The notes under the pieces are model-generated. The model worked only from the letters and a program-made list of their open reading frames with translations, did no database searches and was not told the DNA's origin. Made by a program: the position numbers and the translations under genes. Of a stretch of 64,000 nt of DNA, positions 1-8,697 are shown piece by piece (position 1 is the first letter of the stretch; the number at the start of each line of letters is the position of its first letter). This DNA comes from Neobacillus drentensis NBRC 102427 (lineage in GTDB: Bacteria > Bacillota > Bacilli > Bacillales > Cytobacillaceae). The stretch lies in the NCBI RefSeq assembly GCF_001591445.1, contig NZ_BCUX01000016.1, positions 62,001 to 126,000 of the forward strand. Direction: 5' to 3'.

Positions 1-240
1 GTTTAACCCACTGCTGGCGAAATTTAAAACAAGAAATGCTACAATGGGCGAAATATCCATCATCCCAATGGGAGGGATGATTTTTCTAAATGGCTCTAAA
101 TATGGTTCACAAATCTTCGCTAGGAATTGACCAATCGCTGACTCCCTGGCATTAGGAAACCAAGACATTAAAATATAAATAATTAAAGCCCACGAATAAT
201 AATAAATTACCTTACCGAGTATCACAAAAATTAATTCCAT
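1..240 (-). CDS. ylmG: YlmG, YggT-family membrane protein (3' end cut by window)
   Basis: Translating the minus strand from the ATG at 238-240 gives 80 codons without a stop, running off the window edge. The product begins [20 protein letters not shown] and is a small hydrophobic protein with two likely membrane segments separated by a loop containing [20 protein letters not shown]. The [12 protein letters not shown] stretch is typical of the YggT/YlmG family, usually about 85-95 residues, so only a few residues are missing. It starts 6 nt after the sepF stop, so the two are probably co-transcribed. The molecular role in Bacillus is not firmly known; the family is tied to cell division and membrane organisation. 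Confidence 0.85.
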   Translation of the reverse strand, partial: MELIFVILGKVIYYYSWALIIYILMSWFPNARESAIGQFLAKICEPYLEPFRKIIPPIGMMDISPIVAFLVLNFASSGLN

Positions 241-246
241 TAGGAT

Positions 247-708
247 TTACCACCTCGTATTTTGATTATCAAAATCAGGAATCAAATCGGATATATTTCC
301 TGATACCTCAACATTATCAGGTGTACATAAAAATATACTTAAACCAATTTTTTGAATGTCTCCCCCTAGTGCATAGACAACACCACTTAGAAAGTCCACA
401 ATTTGCCTTCCTTGTTCACTATCAATTCGCTGCAGGTTCACTACAACTGCACGGCGATTTTTTAAATGGTCAGCAATATCAGTGGACTCAGAATATGTTC
501 GTGGTTCGACTAATATGACCTTTGATGACTTTGAAGAGCTGGTCGCTTTTTGGACACTTTGTAAGCTAACCACATTTTGATTTTTTAGCACTGGCTGCAG
601 CTTTTGTTTAACTGGTGCTAGCTCAGCTGTTTGTTCATAATCTTCATTATTATCATCATATTCCTCATCCAAAAAGAAAAAGGTTTTTAATTTTGATTTA
701 ATCGTCAT
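247..708 (-). CDS. sepF: SepF, FtsZ-binding septum protein
   Basis: The 153-residue product has an N-terminal amphipathic membrane-anchor segment ([19 protein letters not shown]), an acidic and polar linker, and a C-terminal SepF domain from about residue 65 ([48 protein letters not shown]). This matches B. subtilis SepF in length and order. SepF polymerises into rings, bundles FtsZ and helps tether the Z-ring to the membrane, overlapping in role with FtsA. The ATG at 708 has a GGAGAG ribosome binding site. It sits in the ylmD-ylmE-sepF-ylmG run, the usual arrangement. Confidence 0.95.
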   Translation of the reverse strand: MTIKSKLKTFFFLDEEYDDNNEDYEQTAELAPVKQKLQPVLKNQNVVSLQSVQKATSSSKSSKVILVEPRTYSESTDIADHLKNRRAVVVNLQRIDSEQGRQIVDFLSGVVYALGGDIQKIGLSIFLCTPDNVEVSGNISDLIPDFDNQNTRW

Positions 709-719
709 TATCTTCTCTC

Positions 720-1397
720 CTAACCATCTTCACCAACAAGCGCTGTACCTATTCTTACCATTGTAGCCCCTTCTTCAATTGCAATGACATAATCATTAGA
801 CATGCCCATTGAGAGCTCTGTACACGGGGCGTAATCCAAATCTAAGGCCTGAACTTGATCGCGAAGTTCTCTTAATTTGCGAAAACATTCTCGAATTTGT
901 TTTTCATCATTCGTTAAGGGAGCCATTGTCATTAATCCTTCCACACGAATCTTCTCAAATTTGTGAAGCGATTCAATAAATATTACCGCTTCCTCAGAAC
1001 TTAAGCCGTGCTTAGATTCCTCCCCGGATACGTTAACTTGAACCAGGCATTTTACATTTGTCTCTGCTCGTTTATTAATTTCTTCAGCAAGTGAAATCCG
1101 GTCCAAGGAATGAATATATTCTACTTTATTAATTATATTTTTTACTTTACGTGTTTGCAGCGAACCGATATAATGCCAGGTAGGCTTGTCCTTTAGAACT
1201 TCCCACTTTTGAAGAAGCCCTTCATCACGATTTTCACCTAAGTTTATTATACCTGCATCTAAAGCTTCACTAGCTCTCTCTGTACTAACATATTTTGTGA
1301 CGGCTATTACTTTTACTTCTTCAGGGTTACGCTTTGCTCGAAGGCATACGTTAATAATTTGTTGTTTTATTTGTTCAAAATTTACTGCTACCCTCAT
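720..1397 (-). CDS. ylmE: YlmE, YggS-family PLP-binding protein
   Basis: The 225-residue product has the fold-type III PLP protein signature VIAVTKYVS, with the PLP lysine expected at residue 35, and the later motifs IGSLQTRK and [23 protein letters not shown]. Family members are about 225-230 residues and act in pyridoxal phosphate homeostasis rather than as a known enzyme. I chose the ATG at 1395-1397, which overlaps the ylmD stop as ATGA. The upstream TTG at 1421 lies inside the GGAAGGAG ribosome binding site and would place the start on top of it. It is translationally coupled to ylmD and followed by sepF. Confidence 0.9.
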   Translation of the reverse strand: MRVAVNFEQIKQQIINVCLRAKRNPEEVKVIAVTKYVSTERASEALDAGIINLGENRDEGLLQKWEVLKDKPTWHYIGSLQTRKVKNIINKVEYIHSLDRISLAEEINKRAETNVKCLVQVNVSGEESKHGLSSEEAVIFIESLHKFEKIRVEGLMTMAPLTNDEKQIRECFRKLRELRDQVQALDLDYAPCTELSMGMSNDYVIAIEEGATMVRIGTALVGEDG

Positions 1398-2221
1398 AAA
1401 CGTTTCGTAGTCTCCTTCCAACCAATAAAACTTAACATTCTTCCTGTCCTACCTTGATCACGACGGTGGGAAAAGAACTCCTCATCACAACTAGAACAAA
1501 GTCTAGTCATCAGGATATTAGATTCTGGTACACCAGATTTTATAATAATACGCCGATTTACGTCACGTAAATCTAAAGAATATTGACCATCACTAATTAA
1601 ATTATAGGGTAATATTTCGACATCTTCTAGTGTATTTTCAACCATATTTATGACATGCTTATCAACAATATAACATTTTTCACATATTGATGGACCAATT
1701 GCGACTAAAATTTGTTGAGGATCGATTCCTTCGCGTCCCCATGCAATGATCATTTCCTTAGCAATCTGACCTACGGTCCCTTTCCAGCCAGCATGAGCAA
1801 TTCCAATCATCCTTGATTCAGGTGCAATAAAAAAAAGAGGGACGCAGTCGGCAAAGCACAGCGATAACAGAATGCCCTCCTCATTCGTATAAAAACCATC
1901 AGTGTCTTTAATTGAATTTTCATAGGAATGGGACCCTTTCCCACGATCTGCTTTGGTTATTTTCTTCAGATGAATACCATGTGTTTGTTCTGCCCCCACC
2001 CAGGTGTTTAGAGGAAATTCCACCAGATCAGAAACTTTACTTCTGTTGGTGCAAACAGCACTTAATTCATCTCCAACATGAAAGCCAAGGTTTAGGGTTT
2101 TGTAATCCCCTCTGCTCGCCCCTCCATGTTTGGTGGTCATACCGGCAGACAAACCAGTAAATTGCTTTATCCAGTTTTCTATTGTGAAAAACGACTGATT
2201 CTTTAAAACAAAGGGTTCCAT
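1394..2221 (-). CDS. ylmD: YlmD, YfiH-family multicopper-oxidase-like / purine nucleoside phosphorylase
   Basis: The 275-residue product carries family motifs: GAEQTHG (His near residue 81), [10 protein letters not shown] (near 122-131) and [14 protein letters not shown] (His near 143). The Cys and His residues form the metal site. Members have been called polyphenol oxidase or laccase-domain proteins and later shown to act on purine nucleosides, so the physiological substrate remains debated. The start is ATG 2219-2221 with AAAGAGG seven bases upstream; a longer in-frame start at 2257 has no such site. It overlaps ylmE by four bases. Confidence 0.88.
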   Translation of the reverse strand: MEPFVLKNQSFFTIENWIKQFTGLSAGMTTKHGGASRGDYKTLNLGFHVGDELSAVCTNRSKVSDLVEFPLNTWVGAEQTHGIHLKKITKADRGKGSHSYENSIKDTDGFYTNEEGILLSLCFADCVPLFFIAPESRMIGIAHAGWKGTVGQIAKEMIIAWGREGIDPQQILVAIGPSICEKCYIVDKHVINMVENTLEDVEILPYNLISDGQYSLDLRDVNRRIIIKSGVPESNILMTRLCSSCDEEFFSHRRDQGRTGRMLSFIGWKETTKRL

Positions 2222-2291
2222 TCCCATACCTCTTTTGTTTTTTCTATAGTTTACCATGAAAAGAAAAAATGGTCACCGTTAATAACTAATA

Positions 2292-2564
2292 TCAACCTTC
2301 AGTTTCCGAAGGTAACATCTCATCACTTCCTCTATATCGAACCAAAATGACATCCTGACCAATTTTAATGATATTTTTCCAAGGAATAACAACGTCATCA
2401 TCTTTTCCAAAGAACCCAAGTACTCTGCCGCTGCCGCTAATCACAACCGCATCGATTTTTCCCGTCGTTAAATTTATCTCAATATCACCAATGTTTCCAA
2501 GTCTCTTTCCATCTGCTACATTAACCACATCTTTTATTTGGAATTCGGATATTTTCACCATCAT
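2292..2564 (-). CDS. ylmC: YlmC, PRC-barrel domain protein
   Basis: The 90-residue protein is a single PRC-barrel (KISEFQIKDVVNVADGKRLG, IGDIEINLTTGKIDAVVISG, VVIPWKNIIKIGQDVILVRY). YlmC/YmxH-type proteins are conserved in spore formers and sit next to sigG; function is not established. Two adjacent ATG codons (2564 and 2561) follow GGGAG, and either could be used. The gene lies 92 nt after the sigG stop, beyond the sigG terminator, so it probably has its own promoter or relies on readthrough. Confidence 0.85.
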   Translation of the reverse strand: MMVKISEFQIKDVVNVADGKRLGNIGDIEINLTTGKIDAVVISGSGRVLGFFGKDDDVVIPWKNIIKIGQDVILVRYRGSDEMLPSETEG

Positions 2565-2627
2565 CTCTCACTCCCAATTTCATTACTATAGAAAATATAT
2601 GATTGGACCTATCATTTTAGAAAAAGG

Positions 2628-2658
2628 AATAAAAATAAAGCTGCCCAAAGGACAGCTT
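2628..2658 (-). terminator. Terminator after sigG
   Basis: On the minus strand AAGCTGTCC, loop TTT and GGGCAGCTT form a nine-pair stem with one G-U pair, followed by TATTTTTATT. The stem begins inside the sigG stop codon region. Confidence 0.75.
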
Positions 2659-3436
2659 AACTTTGAATATTTTTATTCATTTGTTTAATGGCCGCCTTCT
2701 CTAGTCGAGAAACCTGAGCTTGTGAAATCCCGATTTCATCCGCGACCTCCATTTGGGTTTTTCCTTGAAAAAATCGTTTACGTAGAATTAACTTTTCACG
2801 ATCGTTTAACCTTCGCATTCCTTCTTTTAAAGCAATTTCTTCAATCCAGTGGATATCTTTATTCTTCTCATCACTTAATTGGTCCATTACATAAATCGGA
2901 TCGCCGCCATCATTATAAATTGGCTCGAAAAGGGACACTGGGTCCTGTATGGCATCAAGGGCGAATACAATTTCTTCATGTGGAACCTCTAAGACCTTGG
3001 CAATTTCTTCTGCAGTCGGCTCCCTTGAAGTCTCGCTCATCAATCGCTCCCTTACTTGAAGGGCCTTATAGGCAATATCCCTAAGGGACCTTGAAACACG
3101 AATTGGATTATTATCACGAAGATACCTTCGAATTTCTCCAATAATCATCGGAACCGCATAGGTTGAAAACTTTACGTTTTGGCCTAAATCAAAGTTATCA
3201 ATTGACTTCATTAGCCCAATACAGCCAACTTGAAACAAGTCGTCAACAAACTCGCCTCGATTGTTAAAACGTTGAATGACACTTAATACGAGTCGTAAAT
3301 TACCGTTGACGAGCTTTTCTCTGGCATAAATATCGCCCTCTTGCATTTGCTTGAAGAGTATTCTCATTTCTTCGTTCTTTAAGACAGGAAGTTTTGCTGT
3401 GTCCACACCGCAAATTTCAACTTTATTTCGAGTCAA
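2657..3436 (-). CDS. sigG: Sigma G, late forespore RNA polymerase sigma factor
   Basis: From the TTG at 3434-3436 the product is 259 residues, the length of B. subtilis SigG, and begins TRNKVEICGVDTAKLPVLKN after the initiator. It has sigma-70 region 2 (DDLFQVGCIGLMKSIDNF, VKFSTYAVPMIIGEIRRYLR), region 3 and a region 4 helix-turn-helix (TQMEVADEIGISQAQVSRLE). The TTG is preceded by GGAGG at 8-nt spacing. The open frame extends 55 codons upstream to 3601, but that stretch is a leader containing a hairpin, not protein. SigG drives late forespore genes after engulfment. It lies downstream of spoIIGA-sigE, as in B. subtilis, where readthrough also occurs. Confidence 0.96.
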   Translation of the reverse strand: MTRNKVEICGVDTAKLPVLKNEEMRILFKQMQEGDIYAREKLVNGNLRLVLSVIQRFNNRGEFVDDLFQVGCIGLMKSIDNFDLGQNVKFSTYAVPMIIGEIRRYLRDNNPIRVSRSLRDIAYKALQVRERLMSETSREPTAEEIAKVLEVPHEEIVFALDAIQDPVSLFEPIYNDGGDPIYVMDQLSDEKNKDIHWIEEIALKEGMRRLNDREKLILRKRFFQGKTQMEVADEIGISQAQVSRLEKAAIKQMNKNIQS

Positions 3437-3494
3437 TCCTTTTCCCTCCTCACAGGAGTTGCTGTACAAAAAACAGTATCTCCTTGAGAAGGAA

Positions 3495-3534
3495 AAATAT
3501 GCACTTATCCACGCAAGTGGACAAGTGCATATTT
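3495..3534 (-). promoter_or_regulatory. Hairpin in sigG 5' leader
   Basis: The arms 3495-3510 (AAATATGCACTTATCC) and 3519-3534 (GGACAAGTGCATATTT) are complementary, with an 8-nt loop. The one DNA mismatch becomes a G-U pair in the minus-strand RNA, giving a 16-pair stem. It ends about 58 nt before the TTG start of sigG. There is no following U-run, so it is unlikely to be a terminator. From memory, a leader hairpin that damps sigG expression has been reported in B. subtilis; this looks like the counterpart. Confidence 0.7.
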
Positions 3535-3626
3535 GTCGAAAAATGGAATAAAGTCGCGAAAATCTTAGGTTTTTCTTGCGAAAAAAATTTTCTTTTCCCA
3601 CGGTAAAAATAGTAATTCTATTTACT

Positions 3627-3782
3627 TAGACAACTGTCTAGCTACATCGCCCAGCGTCTAGTGGACTTCGCTCTCCTCCCTACGATAAGTCAACATCGAA
3701 TCGCTACGCTCTCCGTGTTTCCTTTATCTCAGTCGAAGCGCTCCAGTCCATACGCCGCTAAACGGGCGATTCCGCTTTTCTT
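3627..3782 (-). repeat. Intergenic repeat, long copy, directly behind sigE stop
   Basis: Read on the gene strand, the element begins right at the sigE TAA with GAAAAGCGGAATCGCCCG and ends with AGCTAGACAGTTGTCTA. The outer parts pair as ATCGCCC (3646-3652) with GGGCGAT (3764-3770), and TAGACA/TGTCTA forms a short palindrome at 3627-3640. A shorter copy with both ends conserved lies behind murD, and partial copies lie behind the carboxylase gene and ylaI. Together with the sigG leader it fills the 344-nt gap between sigE and sigG. No coding capacity is visible. Confidence 0.7.
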
Positions 3783-4500
3783 ATACCATTTTATTAAATT
3801 CTTTCCGTAATCTTTTAATGATTCTTTTTTCTAATCTTGATATATAGGATTGGGAAATACCCAGCATGTCGGCCACGTCTTTTTGGGTCTTTTCTTCCCC
3901 GTTTGTTAGACCAAACCGGAGTTCCATAATTTGTTTTTCACGGTCTGTAAGTTGATGGAGAGCTTTAGTCAAAAGCTTTCGATCCACATTAGCTTCTAAG
4001 TCCTTTGTGATAATATCATCATCTGTTCCTAATACATCAGATAATAAAAGCTCATTCCCATCCCAATCAATATTTAATGGTTCATCAAAGGATACTTCAG
4101 ATCTAATTTTATTATTACGTCTTAAGTACATGAGAATTTCATTCTCGATACATCTAGAGGCATATGTAGCTAGTTTTATTTTTTTCTCAGGATTAAAGGT
4201 GTTTACAGCTTTTATTAATCCAATCGTACCAATACTAATTAAATCCTCGATATTAATCCCTGTATTCTCAAATTTTCTGGCAATATAAACAACGAGACGA
4301 AGATTTCGCTCAATTAATATCGACCTTGCAGCTTTGTCGCCACCGGGAAGTTTTTTTAATAGCATCTCTTCTTCATCTTTACTCAAAGGAGGCGGTAATG
4401 CCTCGCTACCACCAATATAATAAACTTCATCTGTTTTTAAGCCTAATTTCATTAATAGTTTATACCAGTAGTAGGATAGGCGAAGCCTCCATTTTTTCAT
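3781..4500 (-). CDS. sigE: Pro-sigma E, early mother-cell sigma factor precursor
   Basis: The 239-residue product equals B. subtilis SigE in length. Residues 1 to about 27 form the amphipathic prosequence ([20 protein letters not shown]) that holds the factor inactive at the membrane, followed by the [10 protein letters not shown] cleavage region. Sigma region 2 ([40 protein letters not shown]) and a region 4 helix-turn-helix ([20 protein letters not shown]) follow. ATG 4500 has AAGGAGG upstream. It lies 44 nt after spoIIGA, whose protease product removes the prosequence after septation. Sigma E then switches on mother-cell genes including spoVD and ylbJ. Confidence 0.97.
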   Translation of the reverse strand: MKKWRLRLSYYWYKLLMKLGLKTDEVYYIGGSEALPPPLSKDEEEMLLKKLPGGDKAARSILIERNLRLVVYIARKFENTGINIEDLISIGTIGLIKAVNTFNPEKKIKLATYASRCIENEILMYLRRNNKIRSEVSFDEPLNIDWDGNELLLSDVLGTDDDIITKDLEANVDRKLLTKALHQLTDREKQIMELRFGLTNGEEKTQKDVADMLGISQSYISRLEKRIIKRLRKEFNKMV

Positions 4501-4544
4501 GCGTGTTCCTCCTTCTAAAATATGTTTTTCTGAGTATAGTAATA

Positions 4545-5483
4545 TTAACTTACCTTAACGGTATCTGTTTGGTGCTTTTGTCCTGTCAGCATCTTTGGAT
4601 GAACAATACATTGAAATGCATCCTCACTAGAGAGTTGCTTAATTGTGAAAGATACAAGTCCCTTTTCACATAAATACTGAGTCCCATTGTGTTCGATTAA
4701 GATACTTTCAGGTTTAACTGCTATTATCAGCTGATGCTCTTGTCCAATAACTCGCGTAGGAATGATTCTAAGCCTATTCTGCCATTCCTCTGGGAGGTCT
4801 CCGCAGCCATTAATAAGGACGTCAGGTTCTTCTGCAAGTTTCCTGATTGTCTCAGGGATAGTATCTAGCTGGTTTTTAATTGACACAAACATAACAGGAA
4901 GCTTTGATAATGGATCATACAGTTGATTTCCACTATCCACTAATCCTTTTAGAGTAAGGGTTTCATTGTCAATTTTCACGGTTACCTTAACAATTTGATC
5001 AAATTGAATTTTGGTCATCTCCATACTTTCAATATTTTTTCTAGAAAAGTGCCATGCTACAGGAAATCCAATAAAGACGAATAGCCAGCTTATTGGATCA
5101 CCGAACCCTTTTACACTTGTCATTAGGACTCTAGTGGTCAATTCAGAGTCATATTGAATAAAATAATGGGTCCCCATTAATGCCCCGCCAATTAAAAAAG
5201 TTGAAACATAAAGTGTCATTAAGGCTTTAAAGAAAAAAGTTAACCGTTTATACCCAAAGGCTATTAACACCATTACGATTGAAAATAAGAATTTTGAAAT
5301 TGGATGGCTTGTGTAGACATTTAATGGTGTAAATGATAATAAAATGATCAATGAACCAATAAAGCCACCAGCAAACAGCCGTGCTAATTTTATTTCTCTT
5401 TTAAGAAAAATAGCTGTTAAATATAGAAGCAGGCTATCAAAAAACAAATTTAGTGCCCAAATCACATCTAAATAAATAGTCAG
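4545..5483 (-). CDS. spoIIGA: SpoIIGA, membrane aspartic protease that processes pro-sigma E
   Basis: The N-terminal half has about five membrane segments; the C-terminal half is the protease domain with [17 protein letters not shown]. The best start is a CTG at 5481-5483, 8 nt after GGGAGG, giving [15 protein letters not shown] after the initiator, which matches the family N-terminus. With this start the product is 312 residues and the motif aspartate falls at 183, the position of the catalytic Asp in B. subtilis SpoIIGA. The next start, GTG 5465, lies 26 nt from the ribosome binding site and would cut into the first membrane segment. It is the first gene of the spoIIG operon. Confidence 0.93.
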   Translation of the reverse strand: MTIYLDVIWALNLFFDSLLLYLTAIFLKREIKLARLFAGGFIGSLIILLSFTPLNVYTSHPISKFLFSIVMVLIAFGYKRLTFFFKALMTLYVSTFLIGGALMGTHYFIQYDSELTTRVLMTSVKGFGDPISWLFVFIGFPVAWHFSRKNIESMEMTKIQFDQIVKVTVKIDNETLTLKGLVDSGNQLYDPLSKLPVMFVSIKNQLDTIPETIRKLAEEPDVLINGCGDLPEEWQNRLRIIPTRVIGQEHQLIIAVKPESILIEHNGTQYLCEKGLVSFTIKQLSSEDAFQCIVHPKMLTGQKHQTDTVKVS

Positions 5484-5533
5484 GCGAGCTTCCTCCCTTT
5501 AAATTGTCAGCTTTTCCTTTCTGTTTACGAAAA

Positions 5534-5567
5534 AGTATAACGTACTTGTATGGCTGAAGTGTGTCAC
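5534..5567 (-). promoter_or_regulatory. Probable spoIIG promoter with 22-bp spacer
   Basis: On the minus strand GTGACA (5567-5562) and TATACT (5539-5534) are separated by 22 bp. The B. subtilis spoIIG promoter is known for this over-long spacing, used by Spo0A-P with sigma A. A partial Spo0A-like box, TTTGTCAGA, lies on the plus strand at 5613-5621, upstream of the -35. I see no perfect TGTCGAA box. Confidence 0.65.
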
Positions 5568-5687
5568 TTTCTGTAATCAAAAAAACAGAATTTTCCACTA
5601 TTCACAACGGATTTTGTCAGATAGATTATGATGTTAATTAAACCTGGCTGTTGATTATATCAATAACACGATTAAACTAAGTCTACA

Positions 5688-5726
5688 CAAAGAAAGACAC
5701 GACCTATTGTTGGCCGTGTCTTTTTT
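5688..5726 (-). terminator. Terminator after ftsZ
   Basis: On the minus strand AAAGACACGGCC and GGTCGTGTCTTT form a 12-pair stem with one G-U pair, followed by CTTTCTTT. It separates ftsA-ftsZ from the spoIIG operon. Confidence 0.75.
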
Positions 5727-5740
5727 ATTGTATTCAATAT

Positions 5741-6877
5741 TTATCTTCTCCGATTACGGTTGCGTAAGAAGGTTGGAATATCCAATGTTTCTTCTTGAGA
5801 AACTTGGCTGTGGCGAACTGGTTCTTGCTGAACCTCTTCACGTTTTGGCTGCTCTCTCTTAACATTGCCCATTGTCGGCTTAGCTTGTCCAAATGTTGGA
5901 CGAGTAGCTTTTGGCTGCGTATTTTCTTCTTTAAATCCAGTCGCAATTACCGTAACAATAATTTCATCTTTAAGCGCTTCATTGATAACCGAACCAAAAA
6001 TCATATTAACTTCTTGGTCAGAAGCAGTGGCTACTATATCGGCAGCTTCTTGTACTTCATAAAGACTTAAATTTGTTCCGCCTGTAATGTTCATTAGTAC
6101 CCCTTGCGCTCCATCAATGGAGGTTTCTAATAAAGGAGAACTAATAGCTTTCTTTGCTGCCTCTGCTGCACGGTTTTCACCTGCAGATACACCGATTCCC
6201 ATTAATGCAGAACCTTTATTGGACATGATTGTTTTCACATCTGCAAAGTCCAAGTTAATTAGACCAGGGACAGCAATTAAATCTGAAATACCTTGAACAC
6301 CTTGGCGAAGCACATTATCTGCTTCACGGAATGCTTCAAGCATTGGCGTGCTTTTATCAACGATTTCCAAGAGTCGATCATTAGGAATAACGATTAGAGT
6401 ATCCACGGCTTCTTTCATTGCACCGATACCGCCAGATGCTTGTCCTGAACGTTTTTTACCCTCAAATGTAAACGGACGTGTAACAACACCCACTGTCAAT
6501 GCACCTAAGTCACGGGCAATTTGAGCAATTACAGGTGCAGCACCTGTACCAGTACCTCCGCCCATTCCGGCTGTTACAAATACCATATCTGCGCCGCTTA
6601 ACGCTGCTTCTAGTTGTTCTTTACTTTCTTCTGCAGCTTTCTTTCCCACATCAGGATTTGCACCTGCTCCTAGTCCACGAGTAAGCTTTGCACCAATTTG
6701 CATCTTAACTTCTGCTTTGGAAAGATTTAATGCTTGAGCATCTGTATTAACTGCGATAAATTCTACCCCTTGAACACCATGTTCAATCATACGGTTTACC
6801 GCATTATTACCGCCGCCGCCAACACCGATTACTTTTATTGTTGCAAGAGAATCTAAATTTGTATCAAATTCTAACAT
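5741..6877 (-). CDS. ftsZ: FtsZ, tubulin-like cell division GTPase
   Basis: The 378-residue protein has the glycine-rich start of the GTPase domain ([15 protein letters not shown]), the tubulin signature GGGTGTG at residues 106-112, the T7-loop region ([13 protein letters not shown]), a short charged linker (about 320-360) and the C-terminal conserved peptide [14 protein letters not shown] that binds FtsA and SepF. ATG 6877 has AGGAGG upstream. FtsZ polymerises at mid-cell in growth and near the pole in sporulation. It is 38 nt downstream of ftsA and closes that operon. Confidence 0.98.
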   Translation of the reverse strand: MLEFDTNLDSLATIKVIGVGGGGNNAVNRMIEHGVQGVEFIAVNTDAQALNLSKAEVKMQIGAKLTRGLGAGANPDVGKKAAEESKEQLEAALSGADMVFVTAGMGGGTGTGAAPVIAQIARDLGALTVGVVTRPFTFEGKKRSGQASGGIGAMKEAVDTLIVIPNDRLLEIVDKSTPMLEAFREADNVLRQGVQGISDLIAVPGLINLDFADVKTIMSNKGSALMGIGVSAGENRAAEAAKKAISSPLLETSIDGAQGVLMNITGGTNLSLYEVQEAADIVATASDQEVNMIFGSVINEALKDEIIVTVIATGFKEENTQPKATRPTFGQAKPTMGNVKREQPKREEVQQEPVRHSQVSQEETLDIPTFLRNRNRRR

Positions 6878-6915
6878 GACAATCCTCCTAATTCGTCGCT
6901 TCCTTTTTTGATTTT

Positions 6916-8208
6916 CTATTCAAAAAAGTAACCAAGGAATTTCTTTACTTTAGTTGACATCTTATCTTCCGGATGTTTTTCTACTTTTGCTTTAGGCTGT
7001 TGTTGTTTTGGTACTCTCTTTTCGACTGGTTCAGCAATAGTTGATGAACCAATGGTACCACCAGGTAATCTAGCATTCTTGTAGGCATATTTAATTAAAC
7101 CAACAGCCGTAGTATATTGAGGTTCTCTAACACCAATATAGTCAGGCACGGCAATACGGACTCGATTTTGTAAAATCACTTGGGCAAGCTCTAGTACACC
7201 TTGCATATTTGCTATTCCGCCAGTTAAAACATAACCGCCGGGGAGATCACTTAATCCTAAGCGTTTCATTTCATGTAATACTAGTTCAAAAATTTCTTCC
7301 ATTCTAGCTTCAATAATATCAGAAATTTCTAACTGATTAAATTGTTGATGCTGATCACTGCCAATTATTGGAACACTAAACACTTCATCTTCTGAAGCCT
7401 CATCATAAAATGCGTGTCCATGTTTTACTTTAATTTTTTCTGCATCTTCAGTTGAGGTTCGTAACCCTACAGAAAGATCTTTAGTGATATAGTCCCCGCC
7501 AACTGGAATGACACTAGTTTGAGTTATAAATCCTTCTTCGAAAACAGCGATTGTTGTTGATCCTCCACCAAGGTCAATAAGAGCTACCCCAAGGTTTTTC
7601 TCATCCTTTGACAAGGCATAATCTCCTGCTGCCAAAGGTTGAAGGACAATATCTACAATCTCGAGTCCGGCACGTTCTACACAACGGAGGGTGTTTATGA
7701 TTATGGACTTGGAGCCAGTAATGAGTGTTCCATCCATTTCCAAGCGGACTCCTATCATACCGCGGGGATCATTAATTTCATCTTTTCCATCCAGAATAAA
7801 TTGTTTTCGAATAACGCCAATGTTCTCTCTTTCAGGTGGGATTGATCCAACATGGGATGCCTCAATAACACGAATGACGTCCTCATTCGTAATTTCTCGG
7901 TTTTGGCTTGAAACTGCTACAATTCCATGACAGTGGTGCAGCATAACATTGTTCCCAGAAATGCCAACCACCACATCCCTAATTTCCATCCCAATCATTC
8001 TTTCTGCTTGTTCAATTGCCCTTTTAATCGAATGAACGGTGTCGTCCATGTCTACAATCGAGCCTTTTCGTAATCCTTCAGACTTTACATTTCCAACACC
8101 AATTATATTTAATGAGTCTTTACCCGAGTCATTGACCATTTCACCAATGATAACCTTCACACTGGATGTACCGATGTCAAGACTAACATATATTTCATTG
8201 CTGTTCAT
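6916..8208 (-). CDS. ftsA: FtsA, actin-like membrane tether for FtsZ
   Basis: The 430-residue product has actin-family phosphate loops ([17 protein letters not shown] near the N-terminus; [19 protein letters not shown]), the SHS2-type 1C subdomain, and [15 protein letters not shown] basic and proline-rich linker leads to a C-terminal amphipathic helix ([11 protein letters not shown]) that inserts in the membrane. ATG 8208 is preceded by AAAGGAGG. FtsA anchors FtsZ filaments and recruits later division proteins. Confidence 0.97.
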   Translation of the reverse strand: MNSNEIYVSLDIGTSSVKVIIGEMVNDSGKDSLNIIGVGNVKSEGLRKGSIVDMDDTVHSIKRAIEQAERMIGMEIRDVVVGISGNNVMLHHCHGIVAVSSQNREITNEDVIRVIEASHVGSIPPERENIGVIRKQFILDGKDEINDPRGMIGVRLEMDGTLITGSKSIIINTLRCVERAGLEIVDIVLQPLAAGDYALSKDEKNLGVALIDLGGGSTTIAVFEEGFITQTSVIPVGGDYITKDLSVGLRTSTEDAEKIKVKHGHAFYDEASEDEVFSVPIIGSDQHQQFNQLEISDIIEARMEEIFELVLHEMKRLGLSDLPGGYVLTGGIANMQGVLELAQVILQNRVRIAVPDYIGVREPQYTTAVGLIKYAYKNARLPGGTIGSSTIAEPVEKRVPKQQQPKAKVEKHPEDKMSTKVKKFLGYFFE

Positions 8209-8299
8209 TCTTTGGCACCTCCTTTAGATTTCCTTAAGTTGAACAACAACTATATTTTTTTGTCCAAGAAAAGTTTCCATAGTCATATTTTATTAAAAT

Positions 8300-8326
8300 A
8301 TTCGTCACAACTAAATGATTCCCTTT
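8300..8326 (-). promoter_or_regulatory. Sigma H-type promoter before ftsA-ftsZ
   Basis: On the minus strand AAAGGGAAT, an 11-bp spacer and GACGAAT match the sigma H consensus (RnAGGAWWW, 11-12 bp, RnnGAAT) with one mismatch. It lies about 92 bp upstream of the ftsA start. B. subtilis ftsAZ has a sigma H promoter that raises FtsZ at the onset of sporulation. Confidence 0.6.
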
Positions 8327-8334
8327 AAAAAATT

Positions 8335-8697
8335 TCAATTTTTTTCTACTTTTTCTTTGTTTGTTGACCATTTTGTCAATATTATTCGCCTTATTACGGC
8401 AATATTCTGAAATAATCTGACACCAAACGCGAAAACTGCCGCTAAATATAAGTCTACACCAAGATGTACACCGAGAAAAGCTAAACTTGCAGCAAGCATA
8501 ATATTAAAAAAGAATCCTGATACAAACACCTTTTCGTCATATATATTTTGCAGGTAAGCCCTAATTCCACCGAAAAGAGTGTCGAATGCCGCTAAGACAG
8601 CAATCGACAAATAATTGGAATATTCTTCAGGAATTCGTATCTCTGTTAATAAGCCAAGAATGATCCCAATTATTAATCCAATGAATGGAAGCCACAT
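8335..8697 (-). CDS. sbp: Sbp, small basic membrane protein (DUF1290)
   Basis: This 120-residue protein has three to four membrane segments and family motifs (YLSIAVLAAFDTLFGGIRA, FVSGFFFNIMLAASLAFLGV). It ends in a short basic and acidic tail. The ATG overlaps the ylxX stop as TAATG. The gene is always found between ylxX and ftsA in bacilli; its role is not known, though the context suggests division or wall synthesis. Confidence 0.88.
   Translation of the reverse strand: MWLPFIGLIIGIILGLLTEIRIPEEYSNYLSIAVLAAFDTLFGGIRAYLQNIYDEKVFVSGFFFNIMLAASLAFLGVHLGVDLYLAAVFAFGVRLFQNIAVIRRIILTKWSTNKEKVEKN

Noticed and set aside
2722..3084. Plus-strand frame of 120 codons opposite sigG
   Set aside because: No ribosome binding site or recognisable protein; it lies wholly within the strong sigG gene.
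3437..3601. N-terminal extension of SigG by 55 residues
   Set aside because: The extension covers the leader hairpin, lacks a start signal and is absent from the family; GGAGG points to TTG 3436.
5734..5946. Second minus-strand frame at the 3' end of ftsZ
   Set aside because: It is an out-of-frame reading of the FtsZ tail; the conserved C-terminal peptide is present in the ftsZ frame, so there is no frameshift.
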